A stretch of 64,000 bases of DNA from Vombatus ursinus (GCF_900497805.2 NW_020953950.1:1906366-1970365), one strand, 5' to 3'. Positions 1 to 10,539 are shown, numbered from the stretch's first letter. Translations and numbers: made by a program. The notes: generated from the letters alone by a model not told the origin.

Positions 1-141
1 CTCAAAGGTTGACAAAAGGAAGCCTTCCTGAAGATGCTCCTGGGGCCAACTGAAGGAACAGCAAACTTTCCTTCCTTTCCTTATTCCACAGCTCATGTCC
101 TACAAGTAAACAATGAAAAAGACCTTTTGTAGGGCTAGACC

Positions 142-363
142 AGGGGTTCTTAACATATATTTTTGTGTGACATGGGTCCTTTTGGAAGTATGGTGAAACC
201 TATGGACCCCTTCTCAGAAAAAAACAAACAAACATTTTTTTTAAAATAATTGAAGGAAACTAATTTTTAATTACAGATTAGTGAAAATAAATGTGTCATT
301 TTTCCCTAATCCACATTCTTGGACCCCCTGAAAAATCTCCACAGAACCCAGGTTAAGACCTAG
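142..363. mobile_element. hAT-like non-autonomous DNA element (GTTCTTAAC family)
   Basis: The left end AGGGGTTCTTAAC and the right end GTTAAGACCTAG are imperfect inverted repeats. They are flanked by GCTAGACC (134-141) and GTTAGACC (364-371), a 7/8 match with the 8-bp duplication typical of hAT transposons. The interior carries the family phrase 'atggaccccttctcag' and has no transposase. Related sequence lies near 2.3 kb and 20.1 kb. The structure is seen; the hAT assignment is inferred from duplication length and end sequence. Confidence 0.65.
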
Positions 364-371
364 GTTAGACC

Positions 372-1040
372 CCGACTTCCCAGGAAGGAGATTGAGCACA
401 TTATCAATTACCGAAAAGCACACCATCATGGCGGACACCCAGCTGTGCCCAGCTGAAATAAACTGGTCTATTGGAAAAATAAACATAGGAGAACTTCTGA
501 CATTCTCTTTCTGACTTTGAGGCTGAAGTGAGAGCCAGAAGTGCTTCGAGGGATCAATCCTGGATGGGTAATGATCACCTTACCTCCATTTTACTCAGCT
601 GTGAGCCAGAAACTTTTTGCTTCCATTTATTCCCATCCAAGAGTGTGGGAGCTTTCTCATCCACCTACCCTGTGGTTCTCCTGAATTGTAAATAACTCAG
701 AGGCCTTTTGGCTTCAATCACCCCATTCCCCCCTTCATTCCATCATTATTTACTTCTCTGTTTAGCCCTCGGGCTACTCTGATTTGGTCTGGAGTTGTGT
801 AAAAAAAATCAAAAGGCCTTTCCTGGTGTTGAAAAGATGCTCTGAAGCCAAACATCCACTCAAGGAGAGGGTTTTGTTCTCTGAAACAAAGCTCAACCCA
901 CAGATATATTTGGCTCTCCCTGATGGATTAAACCCTGCACTCACAAATCATAGAAAGTTAAAGCTGAGAGGGAACTACCTTAGAACACTGAATGTTAGAA
1001 AAAGGAGGGCCCTCAGAGAATAGCATGCTATAGCTGGGAT
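372..1040. other. Unassigned, apparently non-repetitive stretch
   Basis: I recognise no repeat family, exon or RNA gene here. A 79-codon open frame on the plus strand begins at a non-ATG codon, has no flanking splice context I can support, and looks like chance. Confidence 0.4.
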
Positions 1041-1044
1041 GGGC

Positions 1045-1250
1045 TGTAGAATGGAGAATGTCAGAGCTGAAAGGGTGCTGAGAGGCCATCTGGTCCAGCC
1101 CCCACCTTTAATGAGGGAGGCAACTGAGACACAGAGAGGAAAAGGGACTTGTTCGAGCTCACACAGGGAAATTAGTGGTAGAATCAGGGCTTGAACCCAG
1201 GCCTTCTCATCCTAAGGCCAGTGCTCTTTCTACCCCATGAGGGGATTCTT
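1045..1250 (-). mobile_element. CORE-SINE/CR1-tail type repeat, antisense
   Basis: The order 'gtcagagctgaaagg', 'gaggcaactgagac', 'acttgttcgagctcacaca', 'gaacccaggccttctcatcc' is the reverse complement of the MIR/L3-type body common in mammals. It is an old, diverged copy. Confidence 0.65.
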
Positions 1251-1561
1251 AATGAATTAGACTTTCCTTTGATGTTACCGCCTCCATTCTCTCCTCAACT
1301 CAACTCCATCTTCCACACAGATGCCAAAATAAAGTGCAGATATGACCATGTCACCCCCTTGCTTTAAAATTGTCAATGGCTCCCTATCATCTATAGGAGA
1401 AAATAACAATTCCTCAGGCTGGCGCCATGCCTTTGGACAGGAGTTTCCCCATGCCCAGAATGCACTGCCTTTCTAACTCTACCTCTTAGAATCCTTTCCT
1501 TCCTTCAAGGCTCAGGCTAGAGACCTCTTCCGATCCCCTTTTTAATGATGTTTCCAGGGGG

Positions 1562-1775
1562 ATGCTGGAGCCAGCTCTCACTGGCTCTTGAGATTCCTTT
1601 ATTAAATTTTCAGTGCAAACATTTACATCTCAGAAATCAGCAATTAGTACAAATTAGGGTTTGATTTATTGTTTTGCTGATCATCTGGACTTTTGAAAGT
1701 GTTAACAACTAAAGTTACAAGTGTGTATGTTGTTAAGCATTACCAGGACAACTTTGGTTTGCTCTAGAAACATTG
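1562..1775. repeat. Unclassified dispersed repeat, copy 1
   Basis: It shares a colinear series of phrases with 57275-57510: 'ggagccagctct', 'ttaaattttcagt', 'tcagaaatcagca', 'tttgatttattgttttg', 'ctgatcatctggactt'. I see no terminal inverted repeat, tRNA head or coding sequence. It is probably an old mammalian or marsupial interspersed repeat that I cannot name. Confidence 0.6.
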
Positions 1776-1854
1776 CTTGGGCTCAGGAGGAGTACAGGAG
1801 AAGATGCAGGGAATTGACATCACCAGACTGGAGGCCTGGTGATGAGAGGTAACA

Positions 1855-1945
1855 ATAATCAGAATAACTGGCATTTATATAGCACTTAATAGTTTTTAAA
1901 GTGCTTTATACCCCTTATTTCACTGGAGCCTCACAACACTCCTGC
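1855..1945 (-). mobile_element. MIR/THER1 3' fragment, antisense
   Basis: 'ggcatttatatagcactt' followed by 'cctcacaacactcctg' is the antisense 3' end of a MIR-type SINE. It is truncated before the tRNA-like head. Confidence 0.6.
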
Positions 1946-2087
1946 TCTTTTCTCAAATTATCTTTTATTTACTTCTCCATGTACATGTTGCTGCCTCCCC
2001 AGGACAATGTAAGTCCCTTAAAAGCAAGGGATTCATTTTTAATTTTTGTCCTTTTCCCCTCACTTTTAAAGGTTTCCTAATTTAAGA

Positions 2088-2262
2088 TTCTCTCTCTCTC
2101 TCTTTTTCTCCCTCTCTCTCTCTCTCTCCCTCCCTCCCTCCCTCCCTCCCTCTCTCCCGCCTTTTCTTCCTCCACATATATGCATACACACATACATATA
2201 TGTATATGTACATATGTGTAAGTATATCTATGTATATGTATATATGAATAGAATACATAAGA
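2088..2262. repeat. Compound microsatellite (TC)n, (CCCT)n, (CATA)n
   Basis: A pyrimidine tract of TC and CCCT units runs into alternating CATA/TATA units. The short open frame across it is low-complexity. Confidence 0.9.
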
Positions 2263-2271
2263 GTATAAAGA

Positions 2272-2390
2272 AAACCAATTTTCTGTATAAACATATTTAA
2301 ATATATATCATTGATATGCTTTATAATTCTATTTTATTTATTCATTAAAAATATTATTCTGAAAAGGAGTCCATAGATTTTACCTCCTAC
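2272..2390 (-). mobile_element. Fragment of the GTTCTTAAC hAT-like family
   Basis: 'attattctgaaaaggagtcc' is the reverse complement of the 'ggaccccttctcagaataat' phrase seen in the element near 20.1 kb. Only an interior piece remains, with no terminal repeats. Confidence 0.55.
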
Positions 2391-3375
2391 TGAGGAAAAG
2401 CCTTTTGATTGACTGCTAATCCAAATTCTGAATGCAAAAGATACAAACCCATTGAGTTTCCTTGGTGAGCAAGGTAAGAAGTGCTGTGAGCTTCCGAGTG
2501 AGCAAGGGGTCTCGAGCCTGCCCCATCCTGGTACCATATGGTAACCAGAACCTTGTTATCAAAACACATTCATAGAAAATAAATTTGAGGCAATTTTAGA
2601 GGATAGGATAGTGGAGGTGGGGCAGGAAGGAGGAAAGGTTTCATATTAAAGATGCCACTTGAGCTGAATTATGAAGGAAAGGGGGATGATTCTAAGAGGT
2701 AGAGGTGAACAGGGAAAGTATTCCAGGCGTGGAGGACAGCCAGTGCAAAGGCACAAAGATAGGTCGTGGATTGCCTTGTATGAAGAAAAACAAACAGGAC
2801 AGTTTGGCCGGACCACAATGTGCAAGAAAGGCAGAAATGTATAGAAAGGATGGGAAGGAGACTGGGGGCAGGTTGTAAAGGATTTTAAAAACCAAACAAA
2901 GGAGTTTAGATTTGGTCCTAAGGGTGATAAAAAGTCTTGATGTTTAGGAAAGCTTTAGGAAGTCATGAACTTTACGAAGATCACTTTAGCAGTTGTATGA
3001 AGGATGGGTTGGAGAAGGGAGAGGCTTAAGACAAGGAGTCCAATTAAAAGACTATCACAAGAGTACAAGGGGGAAGTGCTAAGGGCTTGTGTAGCAGTGG
3101 TGGCTGTGTGTGTTTAGAGAGAGGGGATGGATGTGAGAGATGTTGGGAGCTAGGAATGCTAAGGAATATATGATGTGAGAGATATGAGGTGCCAAGGATA
3201 ATGCTGAGATTGTAAACTCGGGTGACTAGAAGGATAGTAATGTCTGTAATAAAAATAAGGAAGTTGAGAAGAAGGAGGGTTTGGGGAAGAGATAATGAGT
3301 TGTGGTTTTGGACATGATGAGTTTTAGATATCTTTAGGACATCCAGTCTGAAATATTTCACAGTTAAATGGAGAT

Positions 3376-3618
3376 GCTGGGTGGCACAGTGGGTAGGGTA
3401 CTGGGCCTAGAGTCAGGAAGACCTGAGTACAAATCTACCCTCAAACACTTATTAGCTGTGTAACCCTGGGGCTAGTTACTGAACCCTATTTGCCTCGGTT
3501 TCTTTACCTGTAAAATGAGCCAGAGAAGGAAACAACAAACCACTCTGATGCTTTTGCCAAGAAAACCCCAAATGGGGTCCTGAAGAGTCAGACATGAACA
3601 GAATGACTGAACAACGAC
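3376..3618 (+). mobile_element. RTE-tailed tRNA SINE (MAR1-like), intact TSD
   Basis: The tRNA-derived head 'ggtggcacagtgggtag' (A box) and 'gagtacaaatc' (decayed B box) is followed by 'gtaaaatgagccagagaagg' and the BovB/RTE-like tail 'agtcagacatgaac...actgaacaac'. AAATGGAGAT duplicates perfectly at 3366-3375 and 3619-3628. It is inserted in the antisense L2, so it is younger than it. Confidence 0.9.
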
Positions 3619-3787
3619 AAATGGAGATACACACACAGCCAGAGTTTAGGAGAGAGACTGAACACATAGATCTGTGAGTTTGAGCAGATTTGCTGAGGTA
3701 TAACTTGGCATTAAGTCATTTGCCTAAGGATAGTAATGAAACCTATGGGAGCTGATGAAGTGAGGTGAGGCAAGGCTAGAAGAGGAG

Positions 3788-3913
3788 CAGTTAGGTGGCA
3801 AGGTGGATAGAGCGCCAGCTCTGGAGTCAGGAAGACCTGAGTTCAAATCTGGCTCCAGACACTTATTATCTATGTGACCCTGGGCAAGGCACTTAATCAC
3901 ACAAGAAGAAGGA
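3788..3913 (+). mobile_element. tRNA SINE with A/GAA-rich tail, intact TSD
   Basis: The head 'gcagttaggtggc' and B box 'gagttcaaatct' lead to a body ending at 'gcacttaatcaca' and a purine tail. AGAAGAGGAG repeats perfectly at 3778-3787 and 3914-3923, although the second copy merges with a GAG-rich run. It is the second SINE in the same L2. Confidence 0.8.
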
Positions 3914-5003
3914 AGAAGAGGAGGAGGAGGAGAGAATATGATATCAACGATAAATTGGCAAGGGAACTAAGAAGGAGTTGTCAGGTAGGAGAAAACCCAG
4001 GAATGCGTAGTGTCATGAAAACCCAGAGAAGAGAGAGTACCCAGGTTTAGTGAGTAGTCAACAAAGTCAAATGCACCAGAGAGGTCTAAAAAGATGAGGA
4101 TTAAGGAAAGATGATCAAATTTGCCAATTCAGAATTACTAGTAACTTTCAGTTGAGTGATGAAGTCAGAAAGAAGATTTCAAAGGATAGAGAAGTGAGAA
4201 CACTAGAGGCAGATAATATAGACAGGTTTTTTTTTTCTTTCTAGGAGTTTGGCTGAGAAAGTGAGGACAGATATAGTATGGTGGCTTGAGGCGATGGTAG
4301 GGTTTACTGAGAGATCTTTAAAGATGGGATAGGCTAGTGTATTTGATGGCAAGAGTAAGTAGGTAGGGAGAAATTGAAGATTAGAGAGAACTGGGGGAGG
4401 GTACCATAGAAGTGGAAATCTTCCTGAGAAGACAGGAAGGGATAGGATCAAGGATACATCCTAGCAAGCAGAAATGTGAGCTCCACATAAGATTGTAGGG
4501 AAACAGAAGATTGTGTGGAGATGACTTTAAGGGGTTTTGAGATGTAGAAAAGGTGTCAAGAGGAAGCTCACTGCAAACATCCTTCATGTCTTAGCAAGGG
4601 CTGTGGTAAGAGCTTTGGCTGAGAGCATGGGGGGGGGAGGGTGGAGTGGGGGATATAGAAAAATAAGAGATGGCTTGGAATAGCCTCTGTGAATAGAGAA
4701 TCAACCAGAGAAGAGTAATTGCTGGAAGAAACTAATTATACTTTCCCTAGCTCTGTTCAGGAGGATTTGAGTAGGAGTATCAGAGACAGATGGTGGGAGT
4801 AATCAAGGACTGGGTTTGCCAAGGGCTGAGTGTTGGTAGGACAGTGGAACAAGGAATTGAGAATAGAGGATAATGTGACATAATCTGGTCAATAGACATT
4901 CTTCATCCACTTGGAGTTTAATTAATATCATTATTATTGCTATTGCTAATAATAGTAGTATTATTCTAGCTAATAGCAACACCACCAGCAACAACCAAAG
5001 AAA

Positions 5004-5215
5004 GCAGCATGGGATAAAAAAAAGAGTTGGCCTCCGAGCTGAGAAGTCTTGGGTTCAAGTCTCACCTCTGACACATACTGGCTATGTGACCCATGCGTGA
5101 CAAGGCAGTCAACCTCTTGGTATCCCCAAGCGACTCCAGAAGACTCTATAGTTACAGATTGGTTACTAATCTTTATCAGTGGAAGTTTTCACACTATGAG
5201 TGCCTCCCAAATGAC
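5004..5215 (+). mobile_element. tRNA-headed SINE, type B (CCCCAAG/ACTCT body)
   Basis: The head 'gcagcatgggat' and 'gggttcaagtctcacctctg' are followed by 'gtatccccaagcgactcc' and a body ending in 'tgagtgcctcccaaatga'. The same architecture occurs at about 17.1, 42.7, 50.5, 60.0 (-) and 62.5 (-) kb. It is a CORE-like SINE family distinct from the RTE-tailed and poly-A ones. It is diverged. Confidence 0.65.
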
Positions 5216-5534
5216 CCTAGGGGTCTATACGAAACAACAACTAGCATTTCCGTAGTGCTTAAGAGTTTGCGGAGTACTTTATTACAACAGTCTTTCTGAC
5301 TCCTTTCTCTTTTTTTTATTTCTGGAGAGGAGTTGTTAATGTCACTGACCTACCTTCCCTGCTCCATTGCTGTCCCCTAAAGGGAGTGATAAAGGTCTAT
5401 CTTTGGGACTATCTCTATTCCCATATCATTGAGTTTTAAGCATTTTATTGTTGTTCTCAATGAGATGGAAAACAGTAGAAGACATGGTTGAGTGAGTAGT
5501 CAACAATGATCATGGGTTATAGTTCTTTTTTCAA

Positions 5535-5685
5535 TATGATGCCCTACCTCAGACACTTAGCTGTGTGGCTTTGGACAGATTATTTAACTTTTCTGTTCCT
5601 CAGTTTCCTCTTCTGTAAAATGAGGGAGTTTGGACTCAATGACCTCTGAAGTTGCCTCTAGCTTTAAATCTATGACCCTATGATG
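5535..5685 (+). mobile_element. THER1/MIR SINE
   Basis: 'ctgttcctcagtttcctc', 'tgtaaaatgagggag' and the tail 'aaatctatgaccctatgat' mark a MIR-family SINE in sense. The tRNA head is mostly lost. Confidence 0.7.
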
Positions 5686-5704
5686 GGATGTGCAGCTGGA
5701 GGTG

Positions 5705-5895
5705 AAGGGGTGTGGAATTACAGGATCAAATGTTTAGAGCTTTCAGGGACCTTAGAAACCCACCCTCCTTATCTTACGGAGGGGGAAGTTAAGGCCCATA
5801 GAGGGGGAAGTGAATTGTCCAAAGTCACAGATATTATAAATAACAGAGTCTGAATTTTCTGACTTTGTCCTTTGGCTCCAAATTCCAGCAGCCCT
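5705..5895 (-). mobile_element. CORE-SINE, antisense
   Basis: 'tttagagctttcagggacc', 'gaagttaaggcccatagag', 'ccaaagtcacagatatt' and 'tctgaattttctgac' form the antisense MIR/L3-type series. It sits back to back with the sense SINE just upstream. Confidence 0.65.
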
Positions 5896-6840
5896 TCTAG
5901 GGACACACACCTGAGGCAGGGTGCAGGCTATCTTTCCATCCATCTATTTCATAGCTATTCTACTTTCTACAGTCAGCTCACAGAGGCAAAAACCCTTTTC
6001 CTTTTCTGTTTTCTTTTCTTTAAAGAGTGCCTCTTGGGTTGGCAACTTTCCCCAACAAAATGCCTAGGCTTCTGATTCCCTGCCAGCTAATAATGGGTAA
6101 TGGCTGGTCATTTGCCTCTCTTCCAGATTTGCTCCCCTGTAAGCAAAATCTAGTTGCTCACTCAGGCTTTGTGCCTGACAAGGCATAAGCTGAGTTAGTT
6201 CCAACCTTCAAAAACAACTGCCTTCGAAAGAGCAGCACCATGCTGACACATTTCTGAGCAGGCATCTGTCAATCTCACACCTCTGACAGCAACCTTACTC
6301 CTGTTTAGTAGCTCTTTGGAACTTTGCGGTGTAAAATTCACACTCAACTTATCTTGTGTGGTTGCCATAAGAAAAGTGTGTGTGTGTGTGTGTATGTGCA
6401 TGTGTGTGTGCACATGCGTGTGTGTGTGTGTGTGTGCAAGAGGTGGGTGGTGCAGAGGAAAATTCACAATTAGTAGAGGGAACTAGTCAGCTAAATCAAG
6501 AAAATTATTGCTGTGTAATTAAAATGACTAAGCATGGCCCTAAAGAGAATTTACCCCTCTCATCTTTGCTATGAGTGTGAACAACTTCATATCACACCCG
6601 ACTCGGTGGATGGGTTGGTTAGTTTTGCTCAACTATTTTTGTTTGTTTTTCTTTCCTCTTTTTTTGGGGGGGGAAGAGGGGGGTGGTTATAAGATATAAC
6701 TCTCTGGCTGGGGTAGGGATGTAATGGAATATTAAAATGATATAAAATAAAACATATTAATAATTTTAAAAAATTAAAGTGAGTTCTTAAACTCAGGGAA
6801 TGCACACAAGATATCTGAGTTGGGTGGGACCTTGCAGGCT
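5896..6840. other. Unassigned stretch around a (TG)n microsatellite
   Basis: I see no gene. The part at 6376-6440 is a (TG)n tract broken by TA and CA units. The part at 6650-6690 is a T-run joined to a G-run, and 6720-6780 is A/T-rich, possibly a worn LINE 3' end. The rest I cannot assign. Confidence 0.45.
6376..6440. repeat. (TG)n microsatellite
   Basis: Alternating TG with scattered substitutions. The open frames on both strands here are artefacts of the dinucleotide repeat. Confidence 0.95.
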
Positions 6841-6842
6841 GT

Positions 6843-7035
6843 CTACTCATTTAGGCAGCATAGGAGAGAAGAAGGAGAACTGGATTTAGAGTCAGAGGAT
6901 GTGGGTTTAAATCCCCCTTCTGCCACTTATTCTCTGTGTGATATTGAGGGAGTCATTTCATCTCTAAGGGCCTCAGTTTTCATATCTGTAAAATCAAAGC
7001 TAGGTCCCTTCTAGCTCTCAGCCGACAATCCTGTG
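6843..7035 (+). mobile_element. THER1/MIR SINE
   Basis: 'ggatttagagtcagagga', 'gtgggtttaaatcccccttc', 'ctctgtgtgat', 'ctgtaaaatcaaag' and the tail 'tcccttctagctctcagc' give a nearly complete sense MIR-family SINE with a recognisable B box. Confidence 0.75.
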
Positions 7036-7215
7036 ATAGTCCAATATGTACCTGAACAGAAATCTCTATGATCTCTTCTGAATAAATGGACTAATATTCA
7101 GCCTCTGTTTGAAAAATTTCTGATGATAGAGAACTCAGTACCTGCTAAGCCAGCCCATTCTTCTTTGGGATAGCTCTTACTTATTAGGAAGTTTTGTCCT
7201 TCTATCAATCCAAAA
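7036..7215 (-). mobile_element. CR1/L3 LINE 3' region, antisense
   Basis: 'cagcctctgtttgaaaaat', 'agagaactcagtacctgc', 'cagcccattcttctttggg' and 'taggaagttttgtccttc' is the antisense CR1-type 3' region shared by CR1/L3 copies in amniotes. Confidence 0.8.
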
Positions 7216-7425
7216 TCGACCTCTTTATAACTCACAGGATCATAATGTAGAGTTGCAATAGGCCTTAGAGGTCATCTACTCTAAAACCCTAATTTTACAG
7301 ATGAGGAAACTGAGGCTAAGGGAAGTTAGAAGTGACCTGCCCAAGATCACACAGATAGTAAATGGCAAAGTTGGGATTTAAACATGGACTCGCTGACTGC
7401 ACATTCAGAGCTCTTTTCACTACCA
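7216..7425 (-). mobile_element. CORE-SINE/MIR, antisense
   Basis: 'gaggtcatctactct', 'ttttacagatgaggaaactg', 'ctgcccaagatcacacaga' and 'attcagagctcttttcac' run in antisense order from core to head. It directly follows an antisense CR1 piece. Confidence 0.75.
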
Positions 7426-8225
7426 CCTACAGTAACAGGCCTCAGGGGTTGTTGACTTGAGTTGGTGCCAAAGGGGAATGAACTGGGGGCAGCTTTTGCT
7501 GTTGCAAACAAAACTGACCAGAAACTGCAGCTTGCCACTGACAACCCTTCCTCTGTCCTTGTCTAGAATAGAACCCAAAATTCAAGCACAGGAGAGATTG
7601 CTATGCACCTCATTAGCGCAAGTTGTTGGATCTTGGAAAGTCTATCAAATTATTTGATAAGGATCTATTCATTACCCTTATCCAGCTGAAAGAAAAATAT
7701 TTATAATTGAAACGCAGCCCCATTCCATGATGGGTGTTAGAAGAAAACTCTACTTTTCTTTTCTAATTAGTAAAGCAAAGGATTAAAAATAATGAGCAGA
7801 CAGCCCAGATAGAGTATTTAACTTTTTTTTCCTCATAGGGAGGGTGGGGGAGAATCCGGAAGATTGCAGAGCCATAGTTCTCCTAATAGAGGCATCAATA
7901 TCCTTTCACTTTGGGCCTTTTTGATCTGGTCTATGCAGATTATCCCTCCACTAGCAAGATTCACACACCCACGGTTCAAGAAGATCATCACCACCACCAC
8001 TATTGCCATCATCACTAGCATCATCACCATCACCCTCCCAAAGATGCTTTCCATGAGCCTACAGAATGTGATCTTATGTCTAAATACTTTTCTTGAATTA
8101 CAAAAAGCCATTATTTTACCCGCCTGTGCAAGAGTCCATAGAATGTTAAATTTAAAGTAATTATAGCGGAGTAGCAACTCATTACAGAATTAATTTTAAA
8201 TGAGCTTCACTGGAAAAGTTGGGAA
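7426..8225. other. Unassigned DNA with a CAC/ATC trinucleotide patch
   Basis: No family is recognised. The part at 7985-8040 is an imperfect (CAC/ATC)n tract. Overlapping open frames of 98 codons (+) and 114 codons (-) exist here, but both cross the triplet tract and neither shows a domain, so I treat them as chance. Confidence 0.5.
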
Positions 8226-8229
8226 CCAA

Positions 8230-8390
8230 ATAATAACAATAAAAACAATAATGCATTTAGGTAATGATTTAGTGTCTGTGAAGCACTTTCTTCCTAAAAC
8301 TACTACCCTGTGAAGTAGGAAGTGTGGGTATTATCATCCCCACTTGACAGATGAGCAAATTGTGTTACTGAGGGATTAAATAACTCTATA
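8230..8390 (-). mobile_element. MIR/THER1 SINE, antisense
   Basis: 'gtgtctgtgaagcactttc', 'aagtaggaagtgtgggta' and 'atcatccccacttgacagat' form the antisense MIR 3' half. Confidence 0.65.
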
Positions 8391-8454
8391 TACTACTCAA
8401 AAAAAGCCAATAGATAACTAGAACCAAAAAATATTACCTTGTTGATAAGATCAT

Positions 8455-8640
8455 GTGTAAATGAATGAATGAATAAATGAATGAATGAATGAATTTGTCA
8501 AACACTTACTCTGTTGCCAAGCACTGTGCTGAGCACGGGAGATAAAACTAGGAAATCAAAATAGTCCCTGCTCTCAAGGCACAGACACTCTAGTTGAGAC
8601 ATACAAAATGTATAAGAGAGGTCAATTGCTTGGACTCTGG
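8455..8640 (-). mobile_element. L2 3' end with expanded GAAT tail, antisense
   Basis: The GAATGAAT tract (8457-8495) is the antisense form of the L2 terminal ATTC repeat. It is followed by 'caagcactgtgctgagca' and 'tccctgctctcaaggcac', the antisense L2 3' UTR. The tail unit marks the true LINE 3' end. Confidence 0.8.
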
Positions 8641-8739
8641 GAGTACACAGAAATCTTAAGGGTGCAATAGAAGGGCTAATGGCAGTGCCTAGGCATCTGA
8701 ACTTAGCAAAGAGGGTCTTCAGGGAGCAAGCACACAATC

Positions 8740-8850
8740 AGATAACAAGCATATATTGTGTACCAGGCACTATGCAAAGTGTTGTTGATACACAGAAAGG
8801 CAAAAGACAGTTCTTGCCCTCATACTATGGAGTTCACAGTCATGCCATCA
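8740..8850 (-). mobile_element. L2 3' fragment, antisense
   Basis: 'taccaggcactatgcaaag' and 'aaggcaaaagacagttcttg' again show antisense L2 3' UTR, a second copy about 100 bp from the previous one. Confidence 0.75.
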
Positions 8851-9620
8851 CTAGTCCAGACTGGCAGAACCATCCAGAGCCTATGCTCTACTACATGGTC
8901 TTAAAGAATCCAAGGTCACTTCCATACTCTGGAAATGCTTCTGTTGCAGAATTTTAAACTCCAAATACTTGAAAAATAAGTTAATAAAACCAAAATCCAA
9001 GGGAATAGCATATCAATTCTTCTTCTAAGAAAGGATTTTTGACCTTTGACTCAGCTGTAAGGCCTGCCTTGCACTTAGTAGATGCTCAACAATAGTTGCT
9101 GACTATTGATCGATGGAGGGGTGTTCTGGAGGACCTCACAGAAATATGCATTTGGCCTTCTGACTGGTTTTCTCAATGATGTGAGTTCTCCCTCCAGAAT
9201 TGTTGATTGTAACCCATCAACACCCTCTCATATTATGTAGCTTTGGTCCATGTTCTCCCATAAATCTAATCTCCTTAGTGTTCCTTGTATGCTATAGCAT
9301 ACTGCTTTTCAAAGAAGATTTAACTTTGTGATAAAGCCTGGTGTCTAGTAAATAATGCTACAGAAGTGTAGACAGGGCTTAGTGAGTACTCTGAAGGAGG
9401 AGAAATGGGAACTCCAGGTTCACCCACCAACTTGTCATCACTAGTTTAATGAAACTGCCTACAGTATATCAATATCTTCCCATCCACACCCCTCAAATGC
9501 AACCATGTTGGAATTGATATCCATTAGCAACATCTGAACCCTTCTAGAATCATTTCCAGCTAGAAAATCCATTGGCTAATGAAACTGTGCTATATAAGGA
9601 TTCTTCTATCCAAATAATAC
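8851..9620. other. Mostly unassigned; short L2 tail inside
   Basis: The part at about 9055-9120 ('gcacttagtagatgctcaac') resembles the sense L2 terminus. The remainder shows no family, open frame or RNA structure that I can defend. Confidence 0.45.
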
Positions 9621-9624
9621 TCAT

Positions 9625-9900
9625 TCATAAGATCATAAATTTGGAGCTCTAAGGGAGTCAGAGGGAACCATATTTTCCAGTGCCCATATTTTACAAATGA
9701 GGAAACTTAGGTGTTCATAAACACAGATGTTATAAGATTATAGGTTCATAGGCCTCAAAGTTCATTTAATCCAATCCTCCCTCATCTTACTGATGTGAAA
9801 ATTGGGGCTAAATAACTTGCCCAAAGTCACACAGGTAGTAACAGAACTTGACTTTAAACCCAGGTCCTCCAAATCCCAATTTAGAGCTTGATCTATCAAC
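9625..9900 (-). mobile_element. Two adjacent CORE-SINE fragments, antisense
   Basis: The series 'tcataaatttggagctcta' ... 'ttttacaaatgaggaaact' is followed by a second start, 'ataggttcataggcctc' ... 'cttgcccaaagtcacacag' ... 'aacccaggtcctcc'. They are two copies in the same orientation, the first truncated by the second. Confidence 0.65.
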
Positions 9901-10539
9901 ATACATTACATACGTTTGGGATCTCATTAAGAAACTGGCATGAAAGGGTAGAGAGTATGCCAGAAATTATTCTAAAAGTACACAGGATCAAAAATAATCC
10001 AGAAATCCTAAGGTAAGTATTAGTGAGATCCTTCAATCAGCCTAGAACTATATGTCAAAAGTGCTAGAAGGGTTCCAATAGGAAAGTCAGCATGAGTTTA
10101 GGTTAATAGTCAGGAAGCCTGCAGCATAGCCTTAATTGGGGAAGACCCAGGAAGAACAGAAGCCTTCACAGCACCCTGAATGGGGACATGCAATCACAGA
10201 TCCTGACCAGAGACATGGAAACTTGCCAGCACTTTGATCCAAGATATACTCAAAAAAGTGAAAGCCATTGACAGGAACCTATGAAATCAAGTGCTGGGTC
10301 AAACAGGACCTGGCTACCCTTGTCTAAGATTCAAGGATTAATTAAAGCCTGGCTCTGACCAAGGCTCTATAATTGAACCTGGAATATGAATAAGTAGAAT
10401 AAGACACCAAATATTATGAAGAAATAGTATGAGACAATAGATACCCAGGAGGAAAATTAGAAGAAAAGAATATTTTACAATTACAATAAGAGATTCATAG
10501 GGGAAAATTTCTTTGTATAGTATACCTGGAGAAGTGATT
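9901..10539. other. Unassigned, AG-rich
   Basis: No open frame longer than about 60 codons and no recognised family. It may include degraded 5' sequence of the L1 that follows, but I cannot show that. Confidence 0.4.

Larger units (their letters stand above)
1255..2065 (+). mobile_element. L2-type LINE 3' fragment, interrupted
   Basis: Two pieces of an L2 3' region lie in sense order: 1255-1560 ('gaccatgtcacccccttgc', 'aatggctccctatcatc', 'cccagaatgcactgcc') and about 1955-2065 (the region with 'caatgtaagtccctt'). Between them sit an unclassified repeat (1562-1775) and a MIR fragment (about 1855-1945). The phrases match the non-LTR reverse-transcriptase 3' end and the following UTR of the L2/CR1 clade. 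Confidence 0.65.
2587..4880 (-). mobile_element. Long antisense L2-type LINE fragment split by two SINEs
   Basis: Reading the minus strand gives an L2/CR1-clade element from its 3' part back into the reverse-transcriptase region. Plus-strand landmarks in order are the 'ttccaggcgtggaggacagcc' region, 'aagatcactttagcagttg', 'ggacatgatgagtttt', 'acatccagtctgaaa' and, near 4.07-4.10 kb, 'gaggtctaaaaagatgagga', which is antisense of the RT core segment. About 2.3 kb is an unusually long surviving L2 piece. Frames are heavily broken. Two SINEs (3376-3618 and 3788-3913) lie inside. The part beyond about 4.3 kb is assigned by continuity only. Confidence 0.7.

Noticed and set aside
3376-3460. tRNA gene suggested by A- and B-box words (seen in all SINE heads)
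   Set aside because: Each is followed by a SINE body and tail. None has a full cloverleaf of functional tRNA length.
6376-6440. Z-DNA or regulatory role for the TG tract
   Set aside because: A short interrupted dinucleotide repeat with no other supporting feature.
7833-8177. Overlapping 114-codon (-) and 98-codon (+) frames
   Set aside because: Both cross a CAC/ATC triplet tract, no domain or codon pattern stands out, and they lie opposite each other.
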